Shown: one piece after another, positions 36,968 to 45,876 of the stretch
Numbering within the stretch: position 1 is the stretch's first letter
How the letters are laid out: each line of letters opens with the position of its first letter
From: Marinicauda algicola
Lineage (GTDB): Bacteria; Pseudomonadota; Alphaproteobacteria; Caulobacterales; Maricaulaceae
Assembly (NCBI RefSeq): GCF_017161425.1
Contig: NZ_CP071057.1
Coordinates: 310,001-374,000, forward strand
DNA: 64,000 bases
Direction of reading: 5' to 3'
Made by a program: the position numbers and the translations under genes
Notes under the pieces: generated by a model
The model's database searches: none
Seen by the model: only the letters and a program-made list of their open reading frames with translations
Told to the model about the DNA's origin: nothing

Positions 36968-37036
36968 CGCTTCTCTACTCCATGCTTGGGCCTGAGGGCC
37001 CTTCGGGGTTGTGAGATCTAGCCGCCGGCGGTCGCG

Positions 37037-37063
37037 TTAGCACTCGCACCGGCCGGCTGCTAA
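37037..37063. promoter_or_regulatory. CIRCE element upstream of groES
   Basis: TTAGCACTC (37037-37045), a 9-base spacer and GGCTGCTAA (37055-37063). The left arm matches the CIRCE consensus exactly. The right arm differs from GAGTGCTAA at two positions. Spacer length and position upstream of groES are canonical for HrcA repression. Confidence 0.9.
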
Positions 37064-37266
37064 CAGCGCGGAGGTAAGAGGCGGGCGCCAAGCCGTCAAG
37101 AGGGCGAAAATGCGGCGCGCGAATATTTTTGCGCCTGGGCCCGCCCGGGCCCCGGTTCAGCCACAGTTCATCGCCATGTCGCTTGTCTGTAGTAGCGTTC
37201 GGGCAACCGGGGCGGTAGGCTCCGCGTTGTCCACTTCGGATTTTCACCGCGAACCAGGAGGCTCGC

Positions 37267-37923
37267 ATGATGTTTCGTTCGATTCTCGCCGGCGCGATGG
37301 CCCTCGGCCTTGCCGCCGCCTGCACCACCACCGACCAGTACGGCAACGTGACCCAGAACCGCACCGGGACCGGCGTGCTCGCCGGGGCGGCGGCCGGGGC
37401 GCTGCTTGGCACCCTCGCCGGCGGCGACGACCGGCGCAACGCGCTCATCGGCGCGGGCGTGGGCGCGCTCGCGGGCGGTGCGGTCGGCAACTACATGGAC
37501 CGCCAGGAGCGCGAGTTCCGCGAGCGCCTGCGCGAATCCGGCGTCACCGTGCGCCGCGTCGGCAACGAGCTGGTGCTCATCATGCCGGGCAACCTGACCT
37601 TCCCGACCGATTCGGCGCAGATCCAGCCGCGCTTCGGCCCCGTGCTGAACGACGTGGCGGACGTGCTGCAGACCTATCCGGCGACCTATGTGGACATCAT
37701 CGGTCATACCGATTCGGTGGGCTCGGCCGAGTACAACCAGACCCTCTCCGAGCGCCGGGCCAGCTCGGTCGCCTCGGCCCTGATCCAGCGCGGCGTACTC
37801 TCCGACCGGCTCTATGTCGCCGGCATGGGCGAGACGATGCCCATCGCGTCCAACGAGACCGACGAGGGCCGCGCCGCCAACCGCCGGGTCGAGATCAGGA
37901 TCGCCCCGCACACCCAGAGCTAG
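37267..37923 (+). CDS. OmpA-family lipoprotein with glycine zipper
   Basis: 218 aa. Lipoprotein signal (lipobox LAAAC), then a glycine-zipper region (GVLAGAAAGALLGTLAGG and ALIGAGVGALAGGAVGNYMD, about 35-78) and a C-terminal OmpA peptidoglycan-binding domain. That domain has LTFPTDSAQIQP, DIIGHTDSVGSAEYNQTLSERRA and NRRVEIRI. The architecture matches YiaD-type proteins that tether the outer membrane to peptidoglycan. An AGGAGG-like site (CCAGGAGGC) lies just before the ATG. A second ATG follows immediately at 37270. Confidence 0.93.
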   Translation: MMFRSILAGAMALGLAAACTTTDQYGNVTQNRTGTGVLAGAAAGALLGTLAGGDDRRNALIGAGVGALAGGAVGNYMDRQEREFRERLRESGVTVRRVGNELVLIMPGNLTFPTDSAQIQPRFGPVLNDVADVLQTYPATYVDIIGHTDSVGSAEYNQTLSERRASSVASALIQRGVLSDRLYVAGMGETMPIASNETDEGRAANRRVEIRIAPHTQS

Positions 37924-37955
37924 GCGCCTTCGACGCCCGTCGAAAGACCGCGACG

Positions 37956-37988
37956 ATGCCCGCCGGGGGCAACCCCGGCGGGCATTTT
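37956..37988 (+). terminator. rho-independent terminator after the OmpA lipoprotein
   Basis: An 11-bp GC core, GCCCGCCGGGG (37958-37968) with CCCCGGCGGGC (37973-37983), has a GCAA loop flanked by AT pairs and ends in TTTT. Confidence 0.88.
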
Positions 37989-38107
37989 CGTTAACCTTCT
38001 GTCAAGCGGGGTTAACTCAGGTTAGCCTGCGACCGGGTGCGACCCTTGCGCGTGAGTCGGCAGGACGCCGGTTCCGGGCCCGGCGCAAGACGAGACGGGA
38101 AGCCAGA

Positions 38108-39379
38108 ATGCCGCGCGTCAGCGATGTCCTCGTTGTTCTGACCTATGCGATGATCGCGGTCGTCGCGGCGCTGGGATTCGAGCGCTTCGGGCTGCTGTCC
38201 TCCGACCTTGCCTGGCTGATGGGCGCGGTGGTCTTCCTCATCGCCGGCCAGGTCCATGCCGCCGCGGCGCGTGCCGAGGAGCGCAAGGCCTTCAAGGAAG
38301 ACATACACGAGCTGCGGGCGGCGAACCTCTCCCTGCTCGACGAGTTCGAGCAGCTGCAGACGCGCCTCGAGACGCTGGAAGCGGGCGAGACGCCGGCGCG
38401 CGAGGCCAGCGAGGACGAGGCCTACGAGCTGTCCGAGCCCGTCTCCGGCGGCGGGGAGGAGACCCGCATCTCCATCCCCCGACGCGGTCCGGCCTCCGGC
38501 CAGGACGAGCGCCTGATCGCCGAGCTCCTGAGCCGGCTCGAAGGTGCGGGGCAGGGGGCGGGCGCCCAGCCGGTCCAGGCGACGGACGCGGAGATCGTGC
38601 GCGCCGCGCTCGATGCCAACCGGATCGATCTCTATCTCCAGCCCGTCGTCAGCCTGCCCCAGCGGCGCACCTATTTCTACGAGGGCTATTCGCGCCTGCG
38701 CGACGAGACCGGCGCGGTGCTGCCCCCGGCCGCCTTCCTGAAGGCCGCCGAGGACGCCCATCTCATCACCGATCTCGACAATCTGATGCTGTTCCGCTGC
38801 GTGCAGATCATCCGCAAGCTGACCAAGTCGGACCGGCGCATCGGCATCTTCTGCAACGTTTCCCTGCGCTCGCTCGCGGACGAGGACTTCTTCCCGGCCT
38901 TCCTCGATTTCCTGCGGAGGAATTCCGACCTCGCCGGCTCGCTCATCTTCGAGATGACGCAGGCCGCCTTCGAGGGCCGCTCGGCGACCGCGGCGCGCAA
39001 CATGGCGCGCCTGTCCGATTACGGCTTCCGCTTCTCCATCGACCAGGTGAACAATCTCAGCCTGGATCTCGCCGAGCTGCAGCGCGCCGGCGTGCGCTTC
39101 GCCAAGATCGAGGGCCGCCGCCTGATCGACGCCGCCCACGGGGCGGAATCCATCGCGGGCCGCGAACCCGGCGCCATCGCGCCGGAGGACATCGCCGGCC
39201 TGTTCGCCCGCTACGGCGTCGATCTCGTCGCAGAGAAGATCGAGACCGAGAGCACCGTCGTGGAAGTCCTCGACCTCGATGTCGGCTACGCGCAAGGCCA
39301 CCTCTTCGGCGCCCCGCGCCCCGTGCGCGAGGACGTGATCGCGGAAGCCGACTACACCGCGCAGAAGCGGGCGGGGTAG
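38108..39379 (+). CDS. tipF: TipF-like membrane protein with degenerate EAL domain
   Basis: 423 aa from the ATG at 38108. Two transmembrane helices (about 5-24 and 34-52), a coiled coil (about 55-95), an acidic linker and an EAL-family domain (about 155-410). Catalytic motifs are degraded: EAL is EGY (YEGYSRL), DDFG is IDQVNN, and the lKID segment is AKIEGR. CNVSLRSL and VAEKIETE remain recognisable. This layout matches Caulobacter TipF, a c-di-GMP receptor that positions and assembles the polar flagellum rather than degrading c-di-GMP. TipF identity is inferred from architecture; the partner TipN is not in the window. Confidence 0.82.
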   Translation: MPRVSDVLVVLTYAMIAVVAALGFERFGLLSSDLAWLMGAVVFLIAGQVHAAAARAEERKAFKEDIHELRAANLSLLDEFEQLQTRLETLEAGETPAREASEDEAYELSEPVSGGGEETRISIPRRGPASGQDERLIAELLSRLEGAGQGAGAQPVQATDAEIVRAALDANRIDLYLQPVVSLPQRRTYFYEGYSRLRDETGAVLPPAAFLKAAEDAHLITDLDNLMLFRCVQIIRKLTKSDRRIGIFCNVSLRSLADEDFFPAFLDFLRRNSDLAGSLIFEMTQAAFEGRSATAARNMARLSDYGFRFSIDQVNNLSLDLAELQRAGVRFAKIEGRRLIDAAHGAESIAGREPGAIAPEDIAGLFARYGVDLVAEKIETESTVVEVLDLDVGYAQGHLFGAPRPVREDVIAEADYTAQKRAG

Positions 39380-39392
39380 CTCCAACCCGTTG

Positions 39393-39482
39393 CCCGCCGA
39401 AAGGCGGGACCCGGGGACCGAAGAGCACCGTCCCCCGATGCCGGCGCGCGGCCTCACTGGGCCCCGGCTTGCGCCGGGGAGC
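39393..39482. repeat. two-hairpin intergenic repeat, copy 1
   Basis: Left hairpin CCCGCC-GAAA-GGCGGG (39393-39408) is followed by ACCCGGGGACCGAAG, about 35 variable bases, and then TGGGCCCCGGC-TTGC-GCCGGGGAGC (39458-39482). The same layout recurs at 58642-58732 and 61235-61325. It fills most of the gap between tipF and gatC and looks like a REPIN-style mobile repeat. Confidence 0.8.
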
Positions 39483-39585
39483 CATACATGGGCCTTTCTC
39501 CCGCCGCCCCTTCGTCTTGCGCTGCAGCACGGGCGTTGGTACGTGACGCGGGACCCGCATTTCCACGCCTTCCGGAGCCCTTTCC

Positions 39586-39873
39586 ATGTCCGTCACCGAG
39601 GATGATGTCCGGCGTATTGCCCGGCTTGCCCGCATCGCCGAGCCGACCGACCGTCTCGCGAAGCTCACCGCCGAGCTCAACGGCATTCTCGACTGGGTCG
39701 AGCAGCTGAACGAGGTCGACGTGACGGGCGCCGAGCCGATGACGACGCCGGTGAACACCCCGCTGCCGATGCGCAAGGACGAGGTGACCGATGGCGGCAT
39801 CCAGGACCAGATCCTGAAGAATGCGCCGAAGGCCGAAGAGGGCTTCTTCGTCGTGCCGAAGAGCGTGGAGTAG
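39586..39873 (+). CDS. gatC: Asp/Glu-tRNA amidotransferase subunit C
   Basis: 95 aa. VTEDDVRRIARLARI and the FFVVPKSVE C-terminus (GatC wrapping tail, VPxVxE) are typical. GatC holds GatA and GatB together in the GatCAB complex, which converts misacylated Glu-tRNA-Gln and Asp-tRNA-Asn. GatA begins 3 bp downstream. Confidence 0.97.
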   Translation: MSVTEDDVRRIARLARIAEPTDRLAKLTAELNGILDWVEQLNEVDVTGAEPMTTPVNTPLPMRKDEVTDGGIQDQILKNAPKAEEGFFVVPKSVE

Positions 39874-39876
39874 ACC

Positions 39877-41355
39877 ATGACCGATTTTTCCGCGCTCACC
39901 CTGGTCGAAGCCGCCGAGGGGCTGAAGAACAAGGAGTTCTCCGCCGTCGAACTCGCCGAGTTCACGCTGGAGCGGGCCCACGCCGCGCAAGGCGCGCTCA
40001 ACGCCTTCACCGTGATCGATGCCGGCCGCGCCATGGCGATGGCGAAGGCGAGCGACGAACGCATCGCGAAGGGCGAGGCGCGCGCTCTCGAAGGCGTGCC
40101 GGTCGCGATGAAGGATCTGTTCGCGGTGGAGGGCGTGGAGACCACGGCCTCGTCGAACATCCTGAAAGGGTTCACCCCGACCTACGAATCCACCGTCTCG
40201 AAGAATCTCTGGGATGCCGGCGCGGTGTTCTTCGCCAAGACCAGCATGGACGAGTTCGCCATGGGCTCGTCCAACGAGACCGCCGCTTCCGGCCCCGTGG
40301 TCAATCCCTGGCGCGCGAAGGGGTCTGAGGAAAAGCTCGTTCCCGGCGGCAGCTCGGGCGGCTCGGCTGCGGCACTGGCGGCGGGCATTTCCTACGGCGC
40401 GACGGGCACCGATACCGGCGGCTCGATCCGCCAGCCGGCGGCATTCGCCGGCCTCGTCGGGGTCAAGCCGACCTATGGGCGCTGCTCGCGCTGGGGCGTG
40501 GTGGCGTTCGCCTCCTCGCTCGACCATCCGGGGCCCTTGGCGAAGACCGTGCGCGACGCGGCGATCCTGACGCGCGAGATGGCCGGTCCCGACCCGAAGG
40601 ACTCCACCAGCTATACCGGCCCGGTTCCCGATTTCGAGAAGGCCGTGGGCAGGTCGGTGAAGGGCCTGAAGATCGGCATCCCGGCCGAGTACCGCGTCGA
40701 GGGCATGCCGCAGGAGATCGAGACGCTGTGGAGCCAGGGCCGCGACTGGCTGAAGGCGGCGGGCGCGGAGATCGTCGACATCTCCCTGCCGATGACGAAA
40801 TACGCCCTGCCGGCCTATTACATCATCGCCCCGGCCGAGGCCTCCTCCAACCTCGCGCGCTATGACGGCATGCGCTACGGCCAGCGCGTGGAGGGCGAGG
40901 ACCTCACCGACACCTACGAGAAGACGCGCGCGGCCGGCTTCGGCACCGAGGTGCAACGCCGCGTCCTCATCGGCACCTACGTGCTGAGCGCGGGCTATTA
41001 CGATGCCTATTACCTGAAGGCCCTCAAGGTCCGCCGCCGCATCCTGGAGGATTTCAACGCCGCCTTCGAGACCGTCGACGCGATCCTCACGCCCACCACG
41101 CCGTCTGCCGCGTTCGCCATCGGGTCCAAGGCCAAGGCGAGCCCGATCGAGATGTATCTCAACGACATCTTCACCGTCACCGCCAATATCGCCGGCATCC
41201 CGGCGATGAGCGTGCCGGCGGGCCTCGACAAGAACGGCCTGCCCCTCGGCCTGCAGGTCATCACCCGCGCGCTCGACGAGGAGACCATGTTCTCCGTCGG
41301 CGCCGCGCTGGAGGATGCGGCGGGGTTCGACGCGAAGGCGGAGGTTTGGTGGTGA
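39877..41355 (+). CDS. gatA: Asp/Glu-tRNA amidotransferase subunit A (amidase)
   Basis: 492 aa. The amidase-signature Ser-Ser-Lys triad is visible: Lys in [13 protein letters not shown], and the serine-rich loop [15 protein letters not shown] followed by [16 protein letters not shown] with the nucleophile. GatA releases ammonia from glutamine for GatB. It follows gatC by 3 bp. Its stop overlaps the GTG of an AT-rich ORF. The partner gatB is 2.7 kb further on. Confidence 0.97.
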   Translation: MTDFSALTLVEAAEGLKNKEFSAVELAEFTLERAHAAQGALNAFTVIDAGRAMAMAKASDERIAKGEARALEGVPVAMKDLFAVEGVETTASSNILKGFTPTYESTVSKNLWDAGAVFFAKTSMDEFAMGSSNETAASGPVVNPWRAKGSEEKLVPGGSSGGSAAALAAGISYGATGTDTGGSIRQPAAFAGLVGVKPTYGRCSRWGVVAFASSLDHPGPLAKTVRDAAILTREMAGPDPKDSTSYTGPVPDFEKAVGRSVKGLKIGIPAEYRVEGMPQEIETLWSQGRDWLKAAGAEIVDISLPMTKYALPAYYIIAPAEASSNLARYDGMRYGQRVEGEDLTDTYEKTRAAGFGTEVQRRVLIGTYVLSAGYYDAYYLKALKVRRRILEDFNAAFETVDAILTPTTPSAAFAIGSKAKASPIEMYLNDIFTVTANIAGIPAMSVPAGLDKNGLPLGLQVITRALDEETMFSVGAALEDAAGFDAKAEVWW

Positions 41356-41936
41356 CCGAGGAGGTCAACACCCTTGTTGAGGCGCTGAGTTCTGCGGTCT
41401 TGAGGATCGGTCTGGTCCTGCTCTTGGGAATAACGCCAGGATTGGCGCTCTTCGGTTCAAGTTTCTGGTTTTCTTCGATAGGCCAAGCGATCGTAGTCGC
41501 AATAGTGCTATTTGCGGCGGCGCTGGTCGCCATTTACATTGTTAAGGGAATTAAGAAAATCGGGCCAGTTCTGCCCACTCCTTCTATGAACTCGACCGGA
41601 CCAGGGGTTCGTACCGTACTTATCGCCATTTCCGGTGCATTGATTGCTTTAGGTGGTGATCAAGAGAGATTTGTCCCAGTTGATATTGTTTTACTGTGTG
41701 CACTCTTTGTGTCAATGCTCCTTATTTTGCTCAGTTGGCATTTTTTGAAATTTAAATCGATCGCGCGCGCAAAACTTGAACGCGATGCAGAGCGCATCCT
41801 ACAGATCCGCCTCGATTTGGAGAACGTGATCGTAAAGAACATTCATCTCCAGAATGAATTTTACGACCTGATGGCTACGTATTTCCTCGTCGCTGGTGCT
41901 TCGGTATTCGTGGTTCGGGCAATTTTGTTTACATGA
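41352..41936 (+). CDS. AT-rich membrane protein of unknown function wedged after gatA
   Basis: 194 aa from the GTG at 41352 (GTGs and a TTG just upstream are alternatives). Four to five hydrophobic segments (about residues 17-35, 44-64, 85-103, 108-128, 172-190) and a charged helix ([24 protein letters not shown]) lie between the last two. Base composition is far lower in GC than all neighbours, with frequent TTT, ATT, AAA and TTG codons, which suggests recent acquisition. It overlaps the gatA stop and the next start by 4 bases. No family recognised. Confidence 0.72.
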   Translation: MTEEVNTLVEALSSAVLRIGLVLLLGITPGLALFGSSFWFSSIGQAIVVAIVLFAAALVAIYIVKGIKKIGPVLPTPSMNSTGPGVRTVLIAISGALIALGGDQERFVPVDIVLLCALFVSMLLILLSWHFLKFKSIARAKLERDAERILQIRLDLENVIVKNIHLQNEFYDLMATYFLVAGASVFVVRAILFT

Positions 41937-42139
41937 CCCGCCGCCTCCTCATCCTCGCCTTCGCTGTCCTCGCCATCCTCGGCGCGTTGATGATCCGCGG
42001 CCTGTTCGGCGAGGGCGGGTGGCAGATGGCGTTCGGGATCACCTTCCTGGTCGCCGGGGCGCTGGGCATGCTCAATGTCTTCTTCTTCGCCCGCCTCAAG
42101 AAATCGCTCGACGCGATGGCCGGTGAGAGCCGAGACTAG
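41933..42139 (+). CDS. small two-helix membrane protein
   Basis: 68 aa. Two transmembrane helices (about 4-22, LLILAFAVLAILGALMIRG, and 31-52, MAFGITFLVAGALGMLNVFFF) are followed by a short basic/acidic tail. Composition is normal for the chromosome. The ATG overlaps the stop of the AT-rich ORF (ATGA). Before that ORF was present, this gene would probably have followed gatA directly. Function unknown. Confidence 0.7.
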   Translation: MTRRLLILAFAVLAILGALMIRGLFGEGGWQMAFGITFLVAGALGMLNVFFFARLKKSLDAMAGESRD

Positions 42140-42143
42140 GCTC

Positions 42144-43127
42144 ATGAGAGCCATCTGGTACGACACGCAAGGGCCTGCCGAGGACGTTCTGACGCTGGGC
42201 GAGGTCGACACGCCCGAGCCGGGGCCCGGCGAGGTCTGCGTGTGGATGCACGCGAGCGGGGTGAACCCCTCCGACGTCAAGACGCGCTCCGGCCTGCGCG
42301 GGGCAATGGCGGTGAGACGCCAGATCCCCCATTCGGACGGCGCCGGCGTCATCAAGAAGATCGGCGAGGGCGTCGACCCGGCGCGGATCGGCGAGCGGGT
42401 CTGGGTGCACAACGCCGCCTTCCGGCGCGAGGGCGGCACCTGCGCGGAGGTCTGCGTGGTGCCCGCCGAATGGGCCCACCCCCTGCCCGACACTGTCAGC
42501 TTCGAACAGGGCGCCTGCCTCGGCATCCCCGCGATGACCGCCCACCGCGCCCTGTTCTGCGGCGGCAGGCTCGCCGGCAAGTCCGTGCTCGTCACCGGCG
42601 GGGCCGGCGCGGTCGGGGAGATGGCCATCCAGCTCGCGCGCTGGGGCCGGGCGGGCCGGATCATCGCCACCGCCTCCGGGCCGGAAAAGGCCGCGATCGC
42701 GCTCGCCGCGGGGGCCGACGAGGTCGTCAACTACCGCCAGCAGGACGTCGCCGAGGCGGTCCGCGCGGCCACCGGCGAAGAGGGCGTCGATCTGATCGTG
42801 GAGGTGGAGTTCGGCGCAAATCTCGAGGCGAGCGCGAAGGCGCTGAAGCCCCACGGCGTCGTCGCGAGCTATGCCTCGACCGGGGAGCCGGCGCCGAGAC
42901 TGCCCTTCTACGACCTCATGTTCCTCAATGCGCGCATCCAGACCGTCTTCGTCTACACCCTCACCGAGGCCCAGCGCGCGGCCGCGGTCCACGACATCAC
43001 CGCCGCGCTCGAAGCCGGTGCGCTGACGCCCCGCGTCGCCGGGGTCTGGGACCTTGAAGACACGGCTACGGCGCATGCGGCGGTGGAAGCCGGCGACATG
43101 ATCGGGACGGTGGTGGTGCGGGTCTAG
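42144..43127 (+). CDS. NADPH:quinone reductase-like zinc-independent MDR protein
   Basis: 327 aa. Medium-chain dehydrogenase fold with GroES-like N-terminus (VWMHASGVNPSDVKTRSGL, HSDGAGVIKKIGEGV) and a Rossmann domain (SVLVTGGAGAVGEMAIQLARW, then GADEVVNYR). Catalytic zinc cysteines are absent, as in quinone oxidoreductases of the QOR/zeta-crystallin branch. The substrate is unproven. It begins 4 bp after the small membrane-protein gene. Confidence 0.92.
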   Translation: MRAIWYDTQGPAEDVLTLGEVDTPEPGPGEVCVWMHASGVNPSDVKTRSGLRGAMAVRRQIPHSDGAGVIKKIGEGVDPARIGERVWVHNAAFRREGGTCAEVCVVPAEWAHPLPDTVSFEQGACLGIPAMTAHRALFCGGRLAGKSVLVTGGAGAVGEMAIQLARWGRAGRIIATASGPEKAAIALAAGADEVVNYRQQDVAEAVRAATGEEGVDLIVEVEFGANLEASAKALKPHGVVASYASTGEPAPRLPFYDLMFLNARIQTVFVYTLTEAQRAAAVHDITAALEAGALTPRVAGVWDLEDTATAHAAVEAGDMIGTVVVRV

Positions 43128-43203
43128 GGTGCGTCGGGTTCGTCCGTGCGAGGGCGAACCCCGCCGGGTGCCGGCGGCGATGCACGGGCCCCGGATCTTT
43201 CGA

Positions 43204-43860
43204 TCACGCTTCGAGCGGCGGCAGGAACGCCAGCAGAGAGGCGATATAGGCGAGGTTTAGCGCGACCCCCACGAGGGTCGCCGCCTCGATCCGGCGATGG
43301 GATATGAGGTCGTAGACCGGCAGCACGAGCAGCAGGACGAACCACGGGATGATCGCGTCCATCTCGCCGCGCCCGAACACCTGGACCAGCCGGGCATAGG
43401 CGGGAAGCATCAGCGCCAGGGCCGCGAACATCATGAAGCGCTTGTGGAAGGCCGGCCGGCCCCGCATGACGAGCGCCGCGCCGTAGAACGCGATGAAGAG
43501 CACGCAATTGCCGGCATTCGCGATGAGGATCGTCGGGACGCCGGTGCGCACCATGTTGGCGTAGGACACGTAGAGGCCGGTCCCGATCACGAGCGGGACC
43601 AGGGCGAGGCTGGACAGGCCCAACGCCTGGTGCAGGCCGATACGCCCGTTCGCGACGAGCAGGGTCTGGGTCACCAGGAGGGCGTACCAGGTGCCCATCG
43701 AGGCGGCATGCAGGTGAAGGACCGGCCGGATCGGCGGCAGGCGTTCCGGGTTCAGGACTGCATGAAGCGGAAAGCTGAACACGACGATGAGGAAGAGCGC
43801 CAGGGCGAAGTAAAGGAAGAAGCGGTCCGCCTTCGCAGGCGCCAGCGTCGCATCTGCCAT
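43204..43860 (-). CDS. six-to-seven-helix membrane protein of unknown function
   Basis: 218 aa. Hydrophobic helices at about 14-33, 50-68, 78-98, 108-128, 138-158, 166-185 and 195-212. Histidines recur near helix ends (PVLHLHAASM, IGLHQALGL, AFHKRFMM). This pattern is seen in cytochrome- or quinol-type membrane proteins, but no known family is confirmed. It stands alone on the minus strand between the quinone reductase and gatB. Confidence 0.72.
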   Translation of the reverse strand: MADATLAPAKADRFFLYFALALFLIVVFSFPLHAVLNPERLPPIRPVLHLHAASMGTWYALLVTQTLLVANGRIGLHQALGLSSLALVPLVIGTGLYVSYANMVRTGVPTILIANAGNCVLFIAFYGAALVMRGRPAFHKRFMMFAALALMLPAYARLVQVFGRGEMDAIIPWFVLLLVLPVYDLISHRRIEAATLVGVALNLAYIASLLAFLPPLEA

Positions 43861-44034
43861 CGCTCATCCCCCCGGAGCCGGCCCGGACCGAGCCGAAATC
43901 ACTTTATTACCGAAACGTGAAGCACGGCAAGCGAGCCGGCCCTGGGATCGGCCACCACCCTCCATCCTTGACGCGGCGCCCCGCCTCGCCGAAGAAACAG
44001 GGCTTCGACCTCACCCGCCTTTCAGGACACCTCC

Positions 44035-45540
44035 ATGCCGCTCGACACCGCCGACCACACCTATCGCATTCCGGGCCAGACCGGGGACTGGGAGATCGTC
44101 GTGGGGCTCGAGGTCCATGCCCAGGTCAAGAGCAAGGCCAAGCTGTTCTCCGGCGCCTCCACCGAGTTCGGCGCCGCGCCCAACAGCCAGGTCAGCCTCG
44201 TGGATGCGGCCATGCCCGGAATGCTGCCCGTGATCAACGAGGAGTGCGTGGCCCAGGCCGTGCGTACCGGGCTGGGGCTGAACGCGAAGATCAACCGCTA
44301 TTCGCGCTTCGACCGGAAGAACTATTTCTACCCCGACCTGCCGCAGGGCTATCAGATCAGCCAGTTCGCCCATCCGATCGTGGGCGAGGGCGAGATCGAG
44401 TGCGAGCGCGACGACGGCTCGCGCTTCACCGTCGGCATCGAGCGCCTGCACCTGGAACAGGACGCGGGCAAGTCGATCCACGATCTCGATCCGAACGCGA
44501 CCTATGTCGACCTCAACCGCTCCGGCGTCGCGCTGATGGAGATCGTCTCGCGCCCGCACGTGCGCTCGCCTGCGGATGCGGCGGCCTATGTGCGCACGCT
44601 TCGAACCATCGTGCGCTATCTCGACACCTGCGGCGGCGACATGGAGAAGGGCCAGCTGCGCGCGGACGTGAACGTCTCGGTCTGCCGGCCCGGCGATTAC
44701 GAGAAGTTCCGCGAAACCGGCGACTTCATGCATCTCGGCACGCGCTGCGAGATCAAGAACGTCAACTCCATGCGCTTCATCATGCAGGCGATCGAATACG
44801 AGGCGCAGCGCCAGATCGACCTCATCGAGGAGGGCAAGCTCGTCGTCCAGGAGACCCGCCTGTTCGACGCCAATGCCGGCGTGACGCGCTCCATGCGCTC
44901 CAAGGAGGAAGCCCACGACTATCGCTATTTCCCCGATCCGGACCTGCTGCCGCTGAAGCTCGAGGAGTCCTTCATCGACGGGCTCAAGGCCCGCCTGCCC
45001 GAACTGCCGGCCGAGAAGCGCAAGCGCTTCATCGAGGTGCTGGGCCTGTCCGAGTACGACGCCTCGGTGCTGACTGCGGACAAGGACCGGGCGGACTATT
45101 TCGAGGCCGTGATCGAGGGGCGCGACGCCAAGCTCGCCGCCAACTGGGTCAATAACGAGCTGTTCGGGCGCCTGAACAAGGAGGGCCTCGCGATCTCCGA
45201 AAGCCCGGTCTCGCCCGGTCAGCTCGGCAAGCTCGTCAAGCTGATCGAGACCGACGTGATCTCCGGCAAGATCGCCAAGGAAGTCTTCGAGATCCTGTGG
45301 GACGAGGGCGGCGATCCGGAGGTGATCGTCGAGGAGAAGGGCCTGAAGCAGATCACCGACACCTCTGCCATCGAGCAGGTCGTCGACGATCTCATCGCGG
45401 CCAATCCCGACCAGGCCGAGCAGGTGCGCGAGAAGCCGAAAGCCATGGGCTGGTTCGTCGGCCAGGTCATGAAGGCCACGGGCGGCAAGGCCAACCCCCA
45501 GGCGGTCAACGAGATCCTGCGCAGGAAGCTGCTGGGGTAG
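44035..45540 (+). CDS. gatB: Asp/Glu-tRNA amidotransferase subunit B
   Basis: 501 aa. [22 protein letters not shown] at the N-terminus, the [22 protein letters not shown] block, [11 protein letters not shown] and [16 protein letters not shown] are diagnostic. The C-terminal YqeY-like domain ends in [18 protein letters not shown]. GatB phosphorylates and amidates the misacylated tRNA using ammonia from GatA. It is separated from gatCA by four genes. Confidence 0.97.
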   Translation: MPLDTADHTYRIPGQTGDWEIVVGLEVHAQVKSKAKLFSGASTEFGAAPNSQVSLVDAAMPGMLPVINEECVAQAVRTGLGLNAKINRYSRFDRKNYFYPDLPQGYQISQFAHPIVGEGEIECERDDGSRFTVGIERLHLEQDAGKSIHDLDPNATYVDLNRSGVALMEIVSRPHVRSPADAAAYVRTLRTIVRYLDTCGGDMEKGQLRADVNVSVCRPGDYEKFRETGDFMHLGTRCEIKNVNSMRFIMQAIEYEAQRQIDLIEEGKLVVQETRLFDANAGVTRSMRSKEEAHDYRYFPDPDLLPLKLEESFIDGLKARLPELPAEKRKRFIEVLGLSEYDASVLTADKDRADYFEAVIEGRDAKLAANWVNNELFGRLNKEGLAISESPVSPGQLGKLVKLIETDVISGKIAKEVFEILWDEGGDPEVIVEEKGLKQITDTSAIEQVVDDLIAANPDQAEQVREKPKAMGWFVGQVMKATGGKANPQAVNEILRRKLLG

Positions 45541-45550
45541 GGAGCGGGGA

Positions 45551-45824
45551 ATGGCTGGAAGCGGCCGGTATATCGTGCGCGCGGCCGAGATCGCGCAGTC
45601 GGCGCAGACCTTCAGCCATCCTCTCAATCCCGACTCCGAAATCGCCGGGGTTCAGCTCGCTGAGAAACACCGGAGAGCGCGATCTCGTCTACCTGATGGG
45701 CGGGGAACGGCTCACCGACGAGATGGCCGAGTTCCCGCGCCACGGCAAACGCCTCCTGCGCGCCGGTGATCGGGCCGAGATCGTGGACGAAGCGGCGATC
45801 CGGTCGTTCTGGCCGCAGACCTGA
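45551..45824 (+). pseudogene. cupin-domain protein remnant (internal deletion plus frameshift)
   Basis: The first reading frame from the ATG at 45551 gives MAGSGRYIVRAAEIAQSAQ, then FSHPLNPDSEIAGVQL, a typical cupin-family N-terminus. From about 45660 the homologous C-terminal part continues in the +1 frame (LRNTGERDLVYLMGGERL, MAEFPRHGKRLLRAGD, to the TGA at 45824). The metal-binding barrel core expected between the two parts (some 60 or more residues) is missing, and the frames do not join. A small rearranged functional protein cannot be excluded but is unlikely. Confidence 0.75.
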
Positions 45825-45876
45825 GCGGTCAGGCGCCTTCTTTTCTGCCGGAGGCGGATCGGCCATCATCTCCCGC

